Source: a virus. From it: DNA of 40,088 nucleotides. The position numbers were made by a program, and so were the translations under genes. The notes beneath the pieces were generated by a model. That model did not search any database. It was given only the letters and a program-made list of their open reading frames with translations, and was not told the origin of the DNA. This document shows, piece by piece, positions 21,861 through 30,274 of the stretch. Position 1 is the stretch's first letter, and each line of letters begins with the position of its first letter. The stretch spans positions 1 through 40,088 of the IMG/VR virus record IMGVR_UViG_3300031565_000124; one strand, 5' to 3'.

Positions 21861-21871
21861 CTGTATGCTCC

Positions 21872-21916
21872 TTTTATTTTATTTTATTTTATTTTATTTT
21901 ATTTTATTTTATTTTA
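21872..21916 (-). repeat. pentanucleotide repeat, 9 x TTTTA
   Basis: Nine copies of TTTTA (TAAAA in sense) abut the Shine-Dalgarno of the Gly-rich fibre and contain the stop codon of the upstream collar gene (21909-21911). The sense strand lacks C. Copy-number change would alter the leader, not the reading frame. Confidence 0.9.
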
Positions 21917-22469
21917 TTCTCATTATCCATACTACTGACATGTTAATTGGTCGTGTCTCGCTTCCAGTTCTAGGTGCGCCGTTAACTCCATCTGTGAGGG
22001 GGTCAAAAACCCCCCAACTGATACCATCTCTATATTCACTCGTTACATCCGTATTCGGCCCCGATAACCACCAATCATATACGCCGCCTCCTGGAAAGTA
22101 AACGATAACTTTCATCCGGTGATGATGTCCCTGAAAAGCGTCAGCTTGTTCTGTTCCCGACGTACTCGCACCCCTTAAAAATCTGCCATCCCCGTTTAAA
22201 TCAGGCAATGTCTGTCCGTTCATAGGGCTTTCCGCGTCCGAAATGACGCTGCCGTCACATTCTAAAAAGCTATCGGGTAAAACAGGGACTCCGGTTAAAG
22301 TTTTATGCCATGCAATTATGCTGCCTATAGGGACTGTCCCTGTTACCAGATCCGCTATGGCCTGTACCAGAGCCTTGAAATCCCCCGAACCGTCTCGCCC
22401 GGCAAATCGCTCTGTACCATCCAGCGCACTTTTAGAAATTGTTATTTCATCAATTGTTTTTAATGCCAT
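21909..22469 (-). CDS. tail fibre protein with phage tail collar domain
   Basis: 186 aa. PIGSIIAWHK, then SFLECDGS, LPDLNGDGRFLRGAS and the C-terminal RPINMSVVWIMRIK follow the phage tail-collar (PF07484-type) pattern; FQGHHH provides His residues that bind metal in trimeric fibre tips. The N-terminal 45 residues probably attach to the tail tip. It overlaps the tip gene at its start (ATG at 22469, tip stop at the same base). Confidence 0.85.
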   Translation of the reverse strand: MALKTIDEITISKSALDGTERFAGRDGSGDFKALVQAIADLVTGTVPIGSIIAWHKTLTGVPVLPDSFLECDGSVISDAESPMNGQTLPDLNGDGRFLRGASTSGTEQADAFQGHHHRMKVIVYFPGGGVYDWWLSGPNTDVTSEYRDGISWGVFDPLTDGVNGAPRTGSETRPINMSVVWIMRIK

Positions 22470-24274
22470 TATTTTGTAACTCCAAAGAAATCGCCGTCCA
22501 GTGTTGCAAAATCACCATCGAACGATAAAGTGTCTAATTGCTCTAACCCTTCCATTACTATTACATCCTGTCCCGGGTCCGCTTCTTTTATTACCCAATT
22601 TGTGTAATCAGAAAAATCTCTATTATTTATAATTGCTTCATACTGTAATTTGTCCAATAGGTCCACCGCGAAAGTATCTACACCAACACCAACACTCAAA
22701 GTTTCTCTTATCTCTCCAAATCGATCAAGCAACCTACCTGCAAAGTCTCCCGCACTCTCCTCAGTTAACAAATCAGTCTCGAAAATCGCTGTATAGGATC
22801 GATTAAAAGCTTCGAAAATATCACGTTCTCGGGTATCATCCAAATATATGGTTTCAAAGTTACCGCTATTTTGATTTTTATTGTAGTTTATTTGTGCAGA
22901 TGAACAGTAGTAATCAGAAGCGTCTTTAAAATTTTTGGAGGGCTCCTGTGTTGTAACCCATCCGGGAATAACGTGCTTCCCGTAAAGTTGTCCCCATTGT
23001 CGGATAGTCAATCTACCGTCATTTTTTAGGATTAAAAAAGCAAGATCATTTTTTAATACATCGTTTATCAGATCTTTTGTAGTGCCGCCGGAAAAATAGA
23101 ATCCTACATTAGCGTCAATTCCCAGGTATAGATTAGTTTCGGCTACATCCCAGATACCCTCTACATAGGGCATGTTTTCGTTATCAGCCAGGGCCTTTAT
23201 TACTATCTCTCCAATGGAGTGGTCGGGAAATCCGGTAATATCTGCACTTTTTGCTTCTATGACTTTACCGTCTCCGTCTACGCTTGTTACCCGTACAATT
23301 TTTGTATTTCCATCGAATGAAAAGGTTAAACTCTGCCCCCCATCTGAATACACCGCACTGACGGCAGTTAAATATCCCGGGTCTAGAAATATATAATCTG
23401 CCCATAAAGGAGGATCGGCAGTGTCTTTATCTATTTGTATGGCAGGTACATTATTTAACGGCCCCCATCCAACCGGTATATCTTTATTTACTTCATTATC
23501 CGATAGATTAGGATAAGCAGCTTGTTCAAATTTCTTATTGTACCGTCTGTTCATCAGAAAAAATTGATCTATTCCCACTATTTCAACAGTAGAGAAATTA
23601 ACTATGATATCATAGACAAAGCCGAACCGTATCCGATTACACTCCTCTATGGTTTGGGCATTTTCAGATGTTTTACTTATTTGTATGGGGGTATTAAAAT
23701 AATTTCTTATATTCAGCCCATCATATTTACTATCGGAATTATCTACGGTTATACTAAAACTGTTATATACGAGTACTCCGGACACCACCTCACTCAGTTT
23801 ATTGTTTAAAGCCGGCACCTCCATTCTCGGCTCCACTTTAACAATACCATACAGTATATCGGAAGGGTTATTTGGATCTTTAGGGGATGTCCCAAAAGAA
23901 GCATTTTCGTTAGTGTAAATAGCGGATAAAGCCCGGTAATACTGCCAGGGGTTTAATGATATATTTATATAAACAATATCATTAGCATCATCTATATAGA
24001 ACGAATTTTCCAAAAGCTTCAAATTACCGGGAGAAAAAGTCTCGGTTAAAAAGCTGTTTAGCCGTATTTGTATACCTGTTTTGGTGGGGTTATCAAACCA
24101 ACCCCCCCAAATTATCCAATAATTAGTCGGGTCCGTAACCAGTGGGGCAATAGAAAACACATATATATTATACTGTCTGGAAAATACACTGTCAGCAATA
24201 GCTACTCTGGGGTCGAACTCGGTACGCTCAAAAAGCTCCGCTATGTATTTTACTTCTGTTCGTATTGGGTCCAT
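22469..24274 (-). CDS. tail tip / baseplate hub-like protein
   Basis: 601 aa, beta-rich with many Asp/Asn-Gly turns and no TM segment. It lies after the tape measure and a 226-aa distal tail gene and before the fibres, where lambda has its L-J tip genes. The central part (LAFLILKNDGRLTIRQWGQ) and a C-terminal part repeating FDGDF suggest a hub with a small fibre-docking end. No close named family recognised; tip role is inferred from position and size. Confidence 0.6.
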   Translation of the reverse strand: MDPIRTEVKYIAELFERTEFDPRVAIADSVFSRQYNIYVFSIAPLVTDPTNYWIIWGGWFDNPTKTGIQIRLNSFLTETFSPGNLKLLENSFYIDDANDIVYINISLNPWQYYRALSAIYTNENASFGTSPKDPNNPSDILYGIVKVEPRMEVPALNNKLSEVVSGVLVYNSFSITVDNSDSKYDGLNIRNYFNTPIQISKTSENAQTIEECNRIRFGFVYDIIVNFSTVEIVGIDQFFLMNRRYNKKFEQAAYPNLSDNEVNKDIPVGWGPLNNVPAIQIDKDTADPPLWADYIFLDPGYLTAVSAVYSDGGQSLTFSFDGNTKIVRVTSVDGDGKVIEAKSADITGFPDHSIGEIVIKALADNENMPYVEGIWDVAETNLYLGIDANVGFYFSGGTTKDLINDVLKNDLAFLILKNDGRLTIRQWGQLYGKHVIPGWVTTQEPSKNFKDASDYYCSSAQINYNKNQNSGNFETIYLDDTRERDIFEAFNRSYTAIFETDLLTEESAGDFAGRLLDRFGEIRETLSVGVGVDTFAVDLLDKLQYEAIINNRDFSDYTNWVIKEADPGQDVIVMEGLEQLDTLSFDGDFATLDGDFFGVTK

Positions 24275-24279
24275 TATTT

Positions 24280-24960
24280 TTAAAAACTCTCTCTAAAACT
24301 AAATTGTATGGAATATAAAAATCTATACGTACTTGATTGAAAAAGCTCAAGCGGCTGATCTGTTCGGGCGTAAAAGTGCAGCATGCCTGCGGGCAGCTTG
24401 TGCTGTTCATCTGTAGTATTTATAAAATAAGGAAATCCCCGCATAATCTGCGTATTGTAAGCCGCTAAAATATCATTATACACATCGCTGTCAATTTTAT
24501 ACCGCACATCGGCTTCAAACCGCCGCCCGTAATATCCGCCTTTTCCGGGAATAACCTGCCCGGATAAAGTCTCCCTATTTTCATTTGTAGTATAAAACCC
24601 TATTTCTTTAGTTGGGTTGGTGCCCAAAGTTCTGCATATCCCTATACCCACCCGGCCTATAAAAGTGCCGTTATGAGATACATTAAAATTAGTCCCGGAA
24701 ATCGGAGAATCCAATAAATACAGTCCGTTTTGTTCCGGAGGATTCAATACTATGTCCACTGTCCGAATAACAGCTCCATTGTCAATAATAATTTCCGTAG
24801 CGTCCGTATTCCCCAGCCCCAGACAATCCAGGGTTTGGGAAGTTGTAAAAGCAGCGTCAAACTCAATATCCGCTGCATAAATATCTGAAAGTGCCGGAGA
24901 TTTTACCGCGTCCGGCACTCCACTTGCGAATTGTATTAAGTCATTCAGCAGAATTTTCAT
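24280..24960 (-). CDS. distal tail protein (tip assembly)
   Basis: 226 aa, predicted beta-rich, with GKGGYYGRRFEADVRYKID near the centre and an aromatic C-terminus (YRFLYSIQFSFRESF). Its start overlaps the tape measure stop by 4 bases. The position corresponds to lambda M/L or Dit-type proteins joining tube to tip. Exact family not determined. Confidence 0.55.
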   Translation of the reverse strand: MKILLNDLIQFASGVPDAVKSPALSDIYAADIEFDAAFTTSQTLDCLGLGNTDATEIIIDNGAVIRTVDIVLNPPEQNGLYLLDSPISGTNFNVSHNGTFIGRVGIGICRTLGTNPTKEIGFYTTNENRETLSGQVIPGKGGYYGRRFEADVRYKIDSDVYNDILAAYNTQIMRGFPYFINTTDEQHKLPAGMLHFYARTDQPLELFQSSTYRFLYSIQFSFRESF

Positions 24961-27413
24961 GAGGCGAAAACCCCCCGGCCTATATTATTTGTATTGACAT
25001 TTATCTGTCCGGTGGAGATGCCCCTATTGATAATGCTAAAAAGGGTATTCTCGCCAATTTTAATATTTATACTAGTGGTTTTTTCCTGTCCTTCTCCCCG
25101 AGGGGTAACATTAACAACTTCTCCCGGAGAAGCCTTAAATGCTGCTCCATCATTTCTATTTGTGCGAATGTCAGGTACAGTATAATTGGTCAATCCTGTT
25201 TGAGCAGATGGGATGGGAGTAGATATAATTCTAGCCTGTGCCGCAAGTCCCGCCGCAACTACAGTCGCAGCAGCAATAAAATTGAATGGGTACGGAACAG
25301 TGGCCAGGGCTGAGGTGAATGCCAGAGCCGTATTTATTCCGGCCTGTGCCATTGCCACTGCTTTCATTGCAATAGCCAGCCCCCGGCTTTTTATTCCGGC
25401 ATTGGCGAACGTTGTCTGTAAATCTGCCAGCATACTGCTCACATTTCCGAGTGCCATCTGTCCGAATTTCAACCGGGAATCCAAAAGTTTTCTATTTTCC
25501 GCTTCTATGGCCTGTCTAAGTCCAATTTCTGCCGCCAGTCGCTCTTCCCGGTCCAGATTTTCAATAGACCGTATCCTGGCGAATTGAGATTGTAGAAATT
25601 CAATTCGGGCCTCTCCGTCTTTGGCAGTAGCCTCAGCCATTTTTGCAAAATGAGCCTGTGCGGCCTCTATTTCCAATCCTTGTATGCTTTCATTTGAGAT
25701 AAACATATTGGTGAGCATTTTTTTAAATATTTCCAGTCGGGATTTATCACTGGCTTTTTTCCGGTTGTTTGCCTCTTCAACTGCGATAGCCCCAGCTTTG
25801 GCATTGGCGATCTCTTTCGCGTGAATTTTCTGAGAGACAGCAAACCGCTGCCTGTTCGATTCCCGTATGGCAATCATAAATTTTATATGTCTTTTGGAAG
25901 CTTCTACTACCAACTGCTGGTTTGCAGCCAGTTTTTTAAACTGTGCCCCAATACCGGGAATATCTCCCAGGGCCTTTACCAGGGAATTTACAGCCCCCAA
26001 TACTTTAACTTTTATAGTATCCGTAAATTCCAGCATTTTTATGGTGCCGGATAATGCAAAATCCTCCACCTTGAATTTAACCAGGTCCCAATTTTTAACC
26101 AGCCAGATAAGAGCCGGTATCAAAACTGTAGTTATGACAACCGCAATAGCGCCGATTGGATTGGCGGCGATTGCTTTTGTAATGCCTTTTATGGCAAAGA
26201 TAACTTTAGCGGATGCCAAAGAGGCGGCCCCGCCTGCTATGGAGTAAGCGATAAAAGCCCCTGCCAGTGTCAACAAAGCTGTACCAACAGTACTCATCGC
26301 ATTTTTTAAGTTATTTCCTTCTTTTGCCCATTTTTTAAAGGCAATAACTTGATTGTTGAAAGATGTTAACATGGAATTGGCAACGGGAAGCAGCACCCCT
26401 CCAATCAATCCCGCCACATCCTTAAGCAGCCCCCCGGTAAGTTGCTGCTGATTGGCAAAACTTTTTGACGTTTTAGCTGCATCCCCCAAAGAATAATCAT
26501 AATCCTGCCATGCTTTTACGGTTTGTCCTATTGCATTTTTTGACTGCTTAAGAACTCCTGTTAAAATGGCCTCCTGTTTTTCCAGGTTGTTCATGTCTTT
26601 CCAGGTTTTCTTTAAGGATTTTGCGTAAGATCCCTGATTTATAATGTTTACATTTAAACCAACACCCAGACGACGAAGAGCCGTAAATTGACCGGATAGA
26701 CCGGACTGTATAGCAGCGCTCGCTTCTTCAAATGGGACATTAGAGAAACTGGATAGATCATTTGTCACCCCTACCACCACTTTAGAAAATTTGGCCGCCC
26801 CTTCTGTACTATCCCCAAACCCGGATCTAATATCCTGTACAGTAGTCAAAAACTCCTTTGTATCCTCCGCTCCCCGAGCCACTGCCGCAGAATATGTGTC
26901 TACCCATTCTTGAGTACTTTTACTTATCCCGGTAAATACAACATCAAATTTATTCTGTAATTCACTTGCCGCGCTCCCGGCCTGTATAAGGGTATTTGTG
27001 AACCCAATTACTGCTCGAGCGGAGAAAACAACCAAGCCCGCTCTTAAAACATCACTCATACTTCTGGATTTCTTAGCAGTTTGGTTTATCTCTTTTCCAA
27101 GCCGGTCGTAATCCGTAATTAAACGTTTCAGCTCTTTATCCTGCGGGTCCAACCCCGCTTTTATCAGCCGGGTAATCTCCCGCTGTAAACCGGCATATTC
27201 AGCTTTTGTGGCCGCCGCCGCTCCCTGAGTGGCCCGTACTGCAAGAGCAACCCGGCGGTTTTTGTCGGAGAATTTGTCTATTTGGGCAGAGGTAAAAGAT
27301 TTCTGAAAATTTTCAACTGCCTTTTGGGCAGACTCAGACAATGTTTTAAAAGATTTAAAATCCTTCGCAGCCTGGTCAAAATCAGAGGTATATTTTAACG
27401 CTATTTCAGCCAT
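24957..27413 (-). CDS. tail tape measure protein
   Basis: 818 aa. The N-terminal 130 residues are coiled-coil-like. A conserved TMP domain lies around 190-310 (SGFGDSTEGAAKFSK, AIQSGLSGQFTALRRLG), then hydrophobic segments at about 377-408 and 420-440, long charged helices (540-650) and a glycine/alanine-rich hydrophobic region near 660-735. Length is close to lambda H (853 aa), predicting a tail of similar length (about 0.12 micrometre, inferred). The N-terminus overlaps the T frame by 8 bases, as in the lambda GT-H arrangement. Confidence 0.9.
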   Translation of the reverse strand: MAEIALKYTSDFDQAAKDFKSFKTLSESAQKAVENFQKSFTSAQIDKFSDKNRRVALAVRATQGAAAATKAEYAGLQREITRLIKAGLDPQDKELKRLITDYDRLGKEINQTAKKSRSMSDVLRAGLVVFSARAVIGFTNTLIQAGSAASELQNKFDVVFTGISKSTQEWVDTYSAAVARGAEDTKEFLTTVQDIRSGFGDSTEGAAKFSKVVVGVTNDLSSFSNVPFEEASAAIQSGLSGQFTALRRLGVGLNVNIINQGSYAKSLKKTWKDMNNLEKQEAILTGVLKQSKNAIGQTVKAWQDYDYSLGDAAKTSKSFANQQQLTGGLLKDVAGLIGGVLLPVANSMLTSFNNQVIAFKKWAKEGNNLKNAMSTVGTALLTLAGAFIAYSIAGGAASLASAKVIFAIKGITKAIAANPIGAIAVVITTVLIPALIWLVKNWDLVKFKVEDFALSGTIKMLEFTDTIKVKVLGAVNSLVKALGDIPGIGAQFKKLAANQQLVVEASKRHIKFMIAIRESNRQRFAVSQKIHAKEIANAKAGAIAVEEANNRKKASDKSRLEIFKKMLTNMFISNESIQGLEIEAAQAHFAKMAEATAKDGEARIEFLQSQFARIRSIENLDREERLAAEIGLRQAIEAENRKLLDSRLKFGQMALGNVSSMLADLQTTFANAGIKSRGLAIAMKAVAMAQAGINTALAFTSALATVPYPFNFIAAATVVAAGLAAQARIISTPIPSAQTGLTNYTVPDIRTNRNDGAAFKASPGEVVNVTPRGEGQEKTTSINIKIGENTLFSIINRGISTGQINVNTNNIGRGVFAS

Positions 27414-27762
27414 TAGCCTTTTTTATCTCTCTTGCTTCCAGAAATGAGTTAACCTGCTCATGTGTGCGCGTGAACACTTTTAAAAAATCCAACAGCCATC
27501 GACGTTCGGCTAGTGTGCCCCCGCCATGCGGCAACCCGAAATAATGGAAATCTTCCCAGAGCTGATAATAATAGTAAAACTCTTCCCAGGGTACTGCCTG
27601 TAATCGTAACGGCTCTTTTGTATCCGGGTCAAAGATGGTGAACGGTTTTCCATTTACCGCTTTTTCAATTTCCCGCCGGATCATAAAACCGCCGGGAAGA
27701 TTTTCCACTTTATCCCAGAATGTGCTGTCTGTTTTAAATCCGGAATTATAGCCTAAAAGCAA
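27406..27762 (-). CDS. tail assembly chaperone T part, expressed by -1 frameshift
   Basis: 118 codons from a TTG, but there is no ATG/GTG and no Shine-Dalgarno. The frame stays open upstream to about 27810, overlapping the end of the preceding gene in the -1 frame. This is the lambda G/GT pattern, in which a fraction of ribosomes shift to make a G-T fusion that chaperones the tape measure. The best slip site is a run of five G (27794-27798, codons ATG GGG GAA). The sequence is helical and Tyr/Trp-rich in the middle (WEEFYYYYQLWEDF). Confidence 0.7.
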   Translation of the reverse strand: MLLGYNSGFKTDSTFWDKVENLPGGFMIRREIEKAVNGKPFTIFDPDTKEPLRLQAVPWEEFYYYYQLWEDFHYFGLPHGGGTLAERRWLLDFLKVFTRTHEQVNSFLEAREIKKANG

Positions 27763-27779
27763 TAGTCCAAAAATTGTTT

Positions 27780-28157
27780 TTAGGCTTTGGATTCCCCCAT
27801 AGTTAGATCCTCATTTTCGGGAAAAAGATGTTCCCGTATCTCAACAAAAAGTTTGTCAAGATCCGCATTTGACGACTCAGCCAGTTGAGCCCCTGTTTTT
27901 ATCTGTACGGTCAAGTCTCCAATTTCATCGGAGAGATTTTCAATCCGCTCAACATATGTCAAAACAAGCATATGGTCGTTATGGATCATTTCCAGACCCT
28001 GCCGCTTGTCCATTTTAAAGCCCACAAAACTCTCCCGCTCTATACGTCCGGGGATTTTAGAGAAATGGATTTTAACCTGTTCATTAGCGGGCAATTCACG
28101 GTTCCTATTAAATTTTGGTATGAGTATCATGTCAATTTTTATAGATTTTAATTTCAC
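27780..28157 (-). CDS. tail assembly chaperone G
   Basis: 125 aa from a GTG at 28157 (VKLKSIKIDMILIPKFNRN), with AGAGAG upstream; a longer version from a TTG would overlap the tube gene. It lies between tube and tape measure, is the right size and ends with an acidic tail (FPENEDLTMGESKA). The GGG GAA codons near its end are the likely frameshift site into the T frame. Confidence 0.7.
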   Translation of the reverse strand: MKLKSIKIDMILIPKFNRNRELPANEQVKIHFSKIPGRIERESFVGFKMDKRQGLEMIHNDHMLVLTYVERIENLSDEIGDLTVQIKTGAQLAESSNADLDKLFVEIREHLFPENEDLTMGESKA

Positions 28158-28191
28158 GGTAGAACTCTCTTTCTTTTGTTTTATTTTTTTT

Positions 28192-28878
28192 TTATACAAC
28201 TGCTGCAACAGTTCGTAAATAGATACTTGCCGGACCCTGCCCTTTTGTCCAGCTAAAATCGGCCTTGTCTACATCCTTTAATGCGATGTTAGTAGCCGCA
28301 CTGCTTAGAATGGCCGGAGTTATCAGCCAATTTTCAATTTGTCCTACAACCACTGCATTTTTATTTAGTAGAATCTGTAATAATAAATCCGTATCGTCTT
28401 TGGGTGTTTGGGTGTAGGTGCCTTCACCGTCATCTCCATTTATATCATAAAACTTAACCAGTAAATCTTTTGATACATCTATTATCTCATCTGTGGCTTC
28501 GTCGAATCGAACCATAGTACCGATTGACCCGGATAAACCCGTAAACCCGTCAGGGATACTTGCCATGTAGGGATAATCACAGCTGTCTGTAGTCTCAATC
28601 ACCCCCATTTCCCCGGAGATTTCCACATCAACTTTACAGATTTCTGTTAGTGTAAGGGGCCACACTTCATCACCAGCGGCAAGGGTTATCTGATCCAAGA
28701 TATTTAAAGGGCTTTTAAAAACAGATCCAACTGCCCAATTCGGGACAGCCGGGATCGCCGCTTTAGCCTTTATTTTAAACCATGTATCTATTGCCAGGGC
28801 TCCCGTATCAATCAAAGTGCCTTTAACCGAATTATATAAAATGCTGTCCGCGCCTTTATGTTTTATACTGCTTGCCAT
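28192..28878 (-). CDS. major tail tube protein (lambda V-like)
   Basis: 228 aa, beta-rich, with GALAIDTWFKIKAKAAIP near the N-terminus and a cluster around ISGEMGVIETTDSCDYPYMASIPDG, as expected for a tube protein whose strands form the inner beta-barrel. It lies directly before the G/T chaperones and tape measure. GAGG stands 9 bases ahead of the ATG. A 7-bp hairpin (28911-28926) precedes it. Confidence 0.8.
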   Translation of the reverse strand: MASSIKHKGADSILYNSVKGTLIDTGALAIDTWFKIKAKAAIPAVPNWAVGSVFKSPLNILDQITLAAGDEVWPLTLTEICKVDVEISGEMGVIETTDSCDYPYMASIPDGFTGLSGSIGTMVRFDEATDEIIDVSKDLLVKFYDINGDDGEGTYTQTPKDDTDLLLQILLNKNAVVVGQIENWLITPAILSSAATNIALKDVDKADFSWTKGQGPASIYLRTVAAVV

Positions 28879-28910
28879 TGTTTTATACCTCGCGTATTTT
28901 ATTTACTTTT

Positions 28911-28926
28911 AACAGCGTCCGCTGTT
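28911..28926 (-). promoter_or_regulatory. hairpin upstream of the tail tube gene
   Basis: AACAGCG and CGCTGTT are separated by two bases, giving a 7-bp GC-rich stem in the 60-base gap before the tube gene. There is no U-tract. It may be a processing or stabilising hairpin ahead of a highly expressed gene. Confidence 0.35.
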
Positions 28927-28938
28927 CCCTGTCTATTA

Positions 28939-29106
28939 TCAGCAATTTTTATTACTGCCGTCAGTTTCTTTTTTAGGAGGTTTACAAATCGGCGCTATTT
29001 GAGTTTCTGTAATATGTGGTAACCCCCTATCCTCAACTAAATCCTCTTTTTTGTTTTTCCTGTCCGGATTCAATCGTTTTCCGAGTTTGCATATGGTCTT
29101 TTTCAT
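28939..29106 (-). CDS. hypothetical small basic protein
   Basis: 55 aa from the ATG at 29106 (MKKTICKLGKRLNPDRKNKK), with AAGGAG 10 bases upstream. A longer frame from 29196 would begin inside the preceding gene and has no such signal. Rich in Lys and Pro. It lies between the tail terminator and tube genes; function unknown. Confidence 0.5.
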   Translation of the reverse strand: MKKTICKLGKRLNPDRKNKKEDLVEDRGLPHITETQIAPICKPPKKETDGSNKNC

Positions 29107-29122
29107 ATTCTTTTTCTCCTTT

Positions 29123-29533
29123 TTAATTATCACAGCCGTCTCGCTCTTCAGTCCAGGTAGCATCAATAAAAACAAAATTACCAGTATTGTTTTCAATGGG
29201 CCATGTATCAGCCTGTAGTTCCCATAATAAAATACACCCCAGATTTGCCGGATTATAAGTGCTTAAATAATTTATTAAAACGTCCTGATATCCGGCTGCC
29301 TCTAAATATTCAACCTGATACAGCTGCATTTGAAAAATAACAGATACAATGCTCCCTTCTAATGTATATCGACTGGATTGCTGATATATAAAAAAGCTTA
29401 TTTCTTCAGGGTTGCGGCTGCCGTCTACTTCATAGCGGACAAATTGCGCCAGCCCCGCAGCGGTAAGAAGTGCCGGTAAATCCGCAGATATATCAGCTTT
29501 CAGCTGCAGTAATACAGCTTTTAAGTCCTTCAT
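29123..29533 (-). CDS. tail terminator / tail completion protein (lambda U-like)
   Basis: 136 aa, alpha/beta. It sits between the Z-like gene and the tube gene as lambda U does. PALLTAAG, SFFIYQQ and the C-terminal FVFIDATWTEERDG are compatible with the terminator fold. Its start overlaps the Z-like stop by 4 bases. Confidence 0.6.
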   Translation of the reverse strand: MKDLKAVLLQLKADISADLPALLTAAGLAQFVRYEVDGSRNPEEISFFIYQQSSRYTLEGSIVSVIFQMQLYQVEYLEAAGYQDVLINYLSTYNPANLGCILLWELQADTWPIENNTGNFVFIDATWTEERDGCDN

Positions 29534-29958
29534 TTTATTGTCTTATCTACCGCATCCTGTAAAATCTTTTTATCAAATTCATTGGCCCATCTTTGCAGAT
29601 CCCTGTTCATGATGGCGCGTAATTTTATAGATAATATATTTTTTCCCGGACCTACTACCCGGCCATGCCCATACGTCTTCTTTTCAAAAAGTTTGACAAC
29701 CGGAGAAAATATCTTGCCTACCCTGCCGCCTCTTGTTACTGCATGCCCAACCATACGCCGTCCGGCGGCATTTAGGGAAAAGGCGCTTGTCCCTTTTACA
29801 TTCAATTCCTGCCCGGAAAGAAGCTGTTTTTTGAGCTGTATTTTTCCCTGCGTTCCGATATACCCAAGCAACCGGGCCGAAAATTCCGGGAATTGTCTAC
29901 GCAGATCATTAAACCGTGTAAGCTCACTGAAATCGGCCTTTAATCCTAAACCAGCCAT
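29530..29958 (-). CDS. minor tail protein Z / HK97 gp10-like
   Basis: 142 aa, basic and helical, with the VVKLFEKKTYGHGRVVGPGK segment of Z-type neck proteins. Position between the FII-like connector and the U-like terminator agrees with lambda order (FII-Z-U-V). It overlaps the upstream gene by 13 bases. Confidence 0.65.
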   Translation of the reverse strand: MAGLGLKADFSELTRFNDLRRQFPEFSARLLGYIGTQGKIQLKKQLLSGQELNVKGTSAFSLNAAGRRMVGHAVTRGGRVGKIFSPVVKLFEKKTYGHGRVVGPGKNILSIKLRAIMNRDLQRWANEFDKKILQDAVDKTIK

Positions 29959-30272
29959 AGCACCTGCGGTCCATGCTCATCTTTATCAACATATTCAACA
30001 GTATAACTTTTTCCACTTTCAACCAGGGTTAAAAGTTTTTTGTCATACACATCAAAGTCGGGCACAGCAGAAAGTATAAACCGCCGCTTAATATTTTTCT
30101 GTTTCACATTACCGGAATCTTTATTTTCCGGTAATGCGTTGTCTTCATACCACCCATATAATATACCGCCCACGCCAACCGGGTCAAAAATGGCCTGTTC
30201 TGTGAACGCCCCATTTTCTCCCAATTGTGCGGCTAAGTGTGCATCTTGTATAGTACGGGCGGCTGTAGTCAT
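29946..30272 (-). CDS. head-tail connector (lambda FII-like)
   Basis: 108 aa, mostly beta (RRFILSAVPDFDVYDKKLLT, SYTVEYVDKDEHGPQVLWLV), with a flexible N-terminus as in FII. It follows the major capsid gene by two bases and precedes the Z-like gene, fitting the connector slot. Confidence 0.65.
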   Translation of the reverse strand: MTTAARTIQDAHLAAQLGENGAFTEQAIFDPVGVGGILYGWYEDNALPENKDSGNVKQKNIKRRFILSAVPDFDVYDKKLLTLVESGKSYTVEYVDKDEHGPQVLWLV

Positions 30273-30274
30273 TT

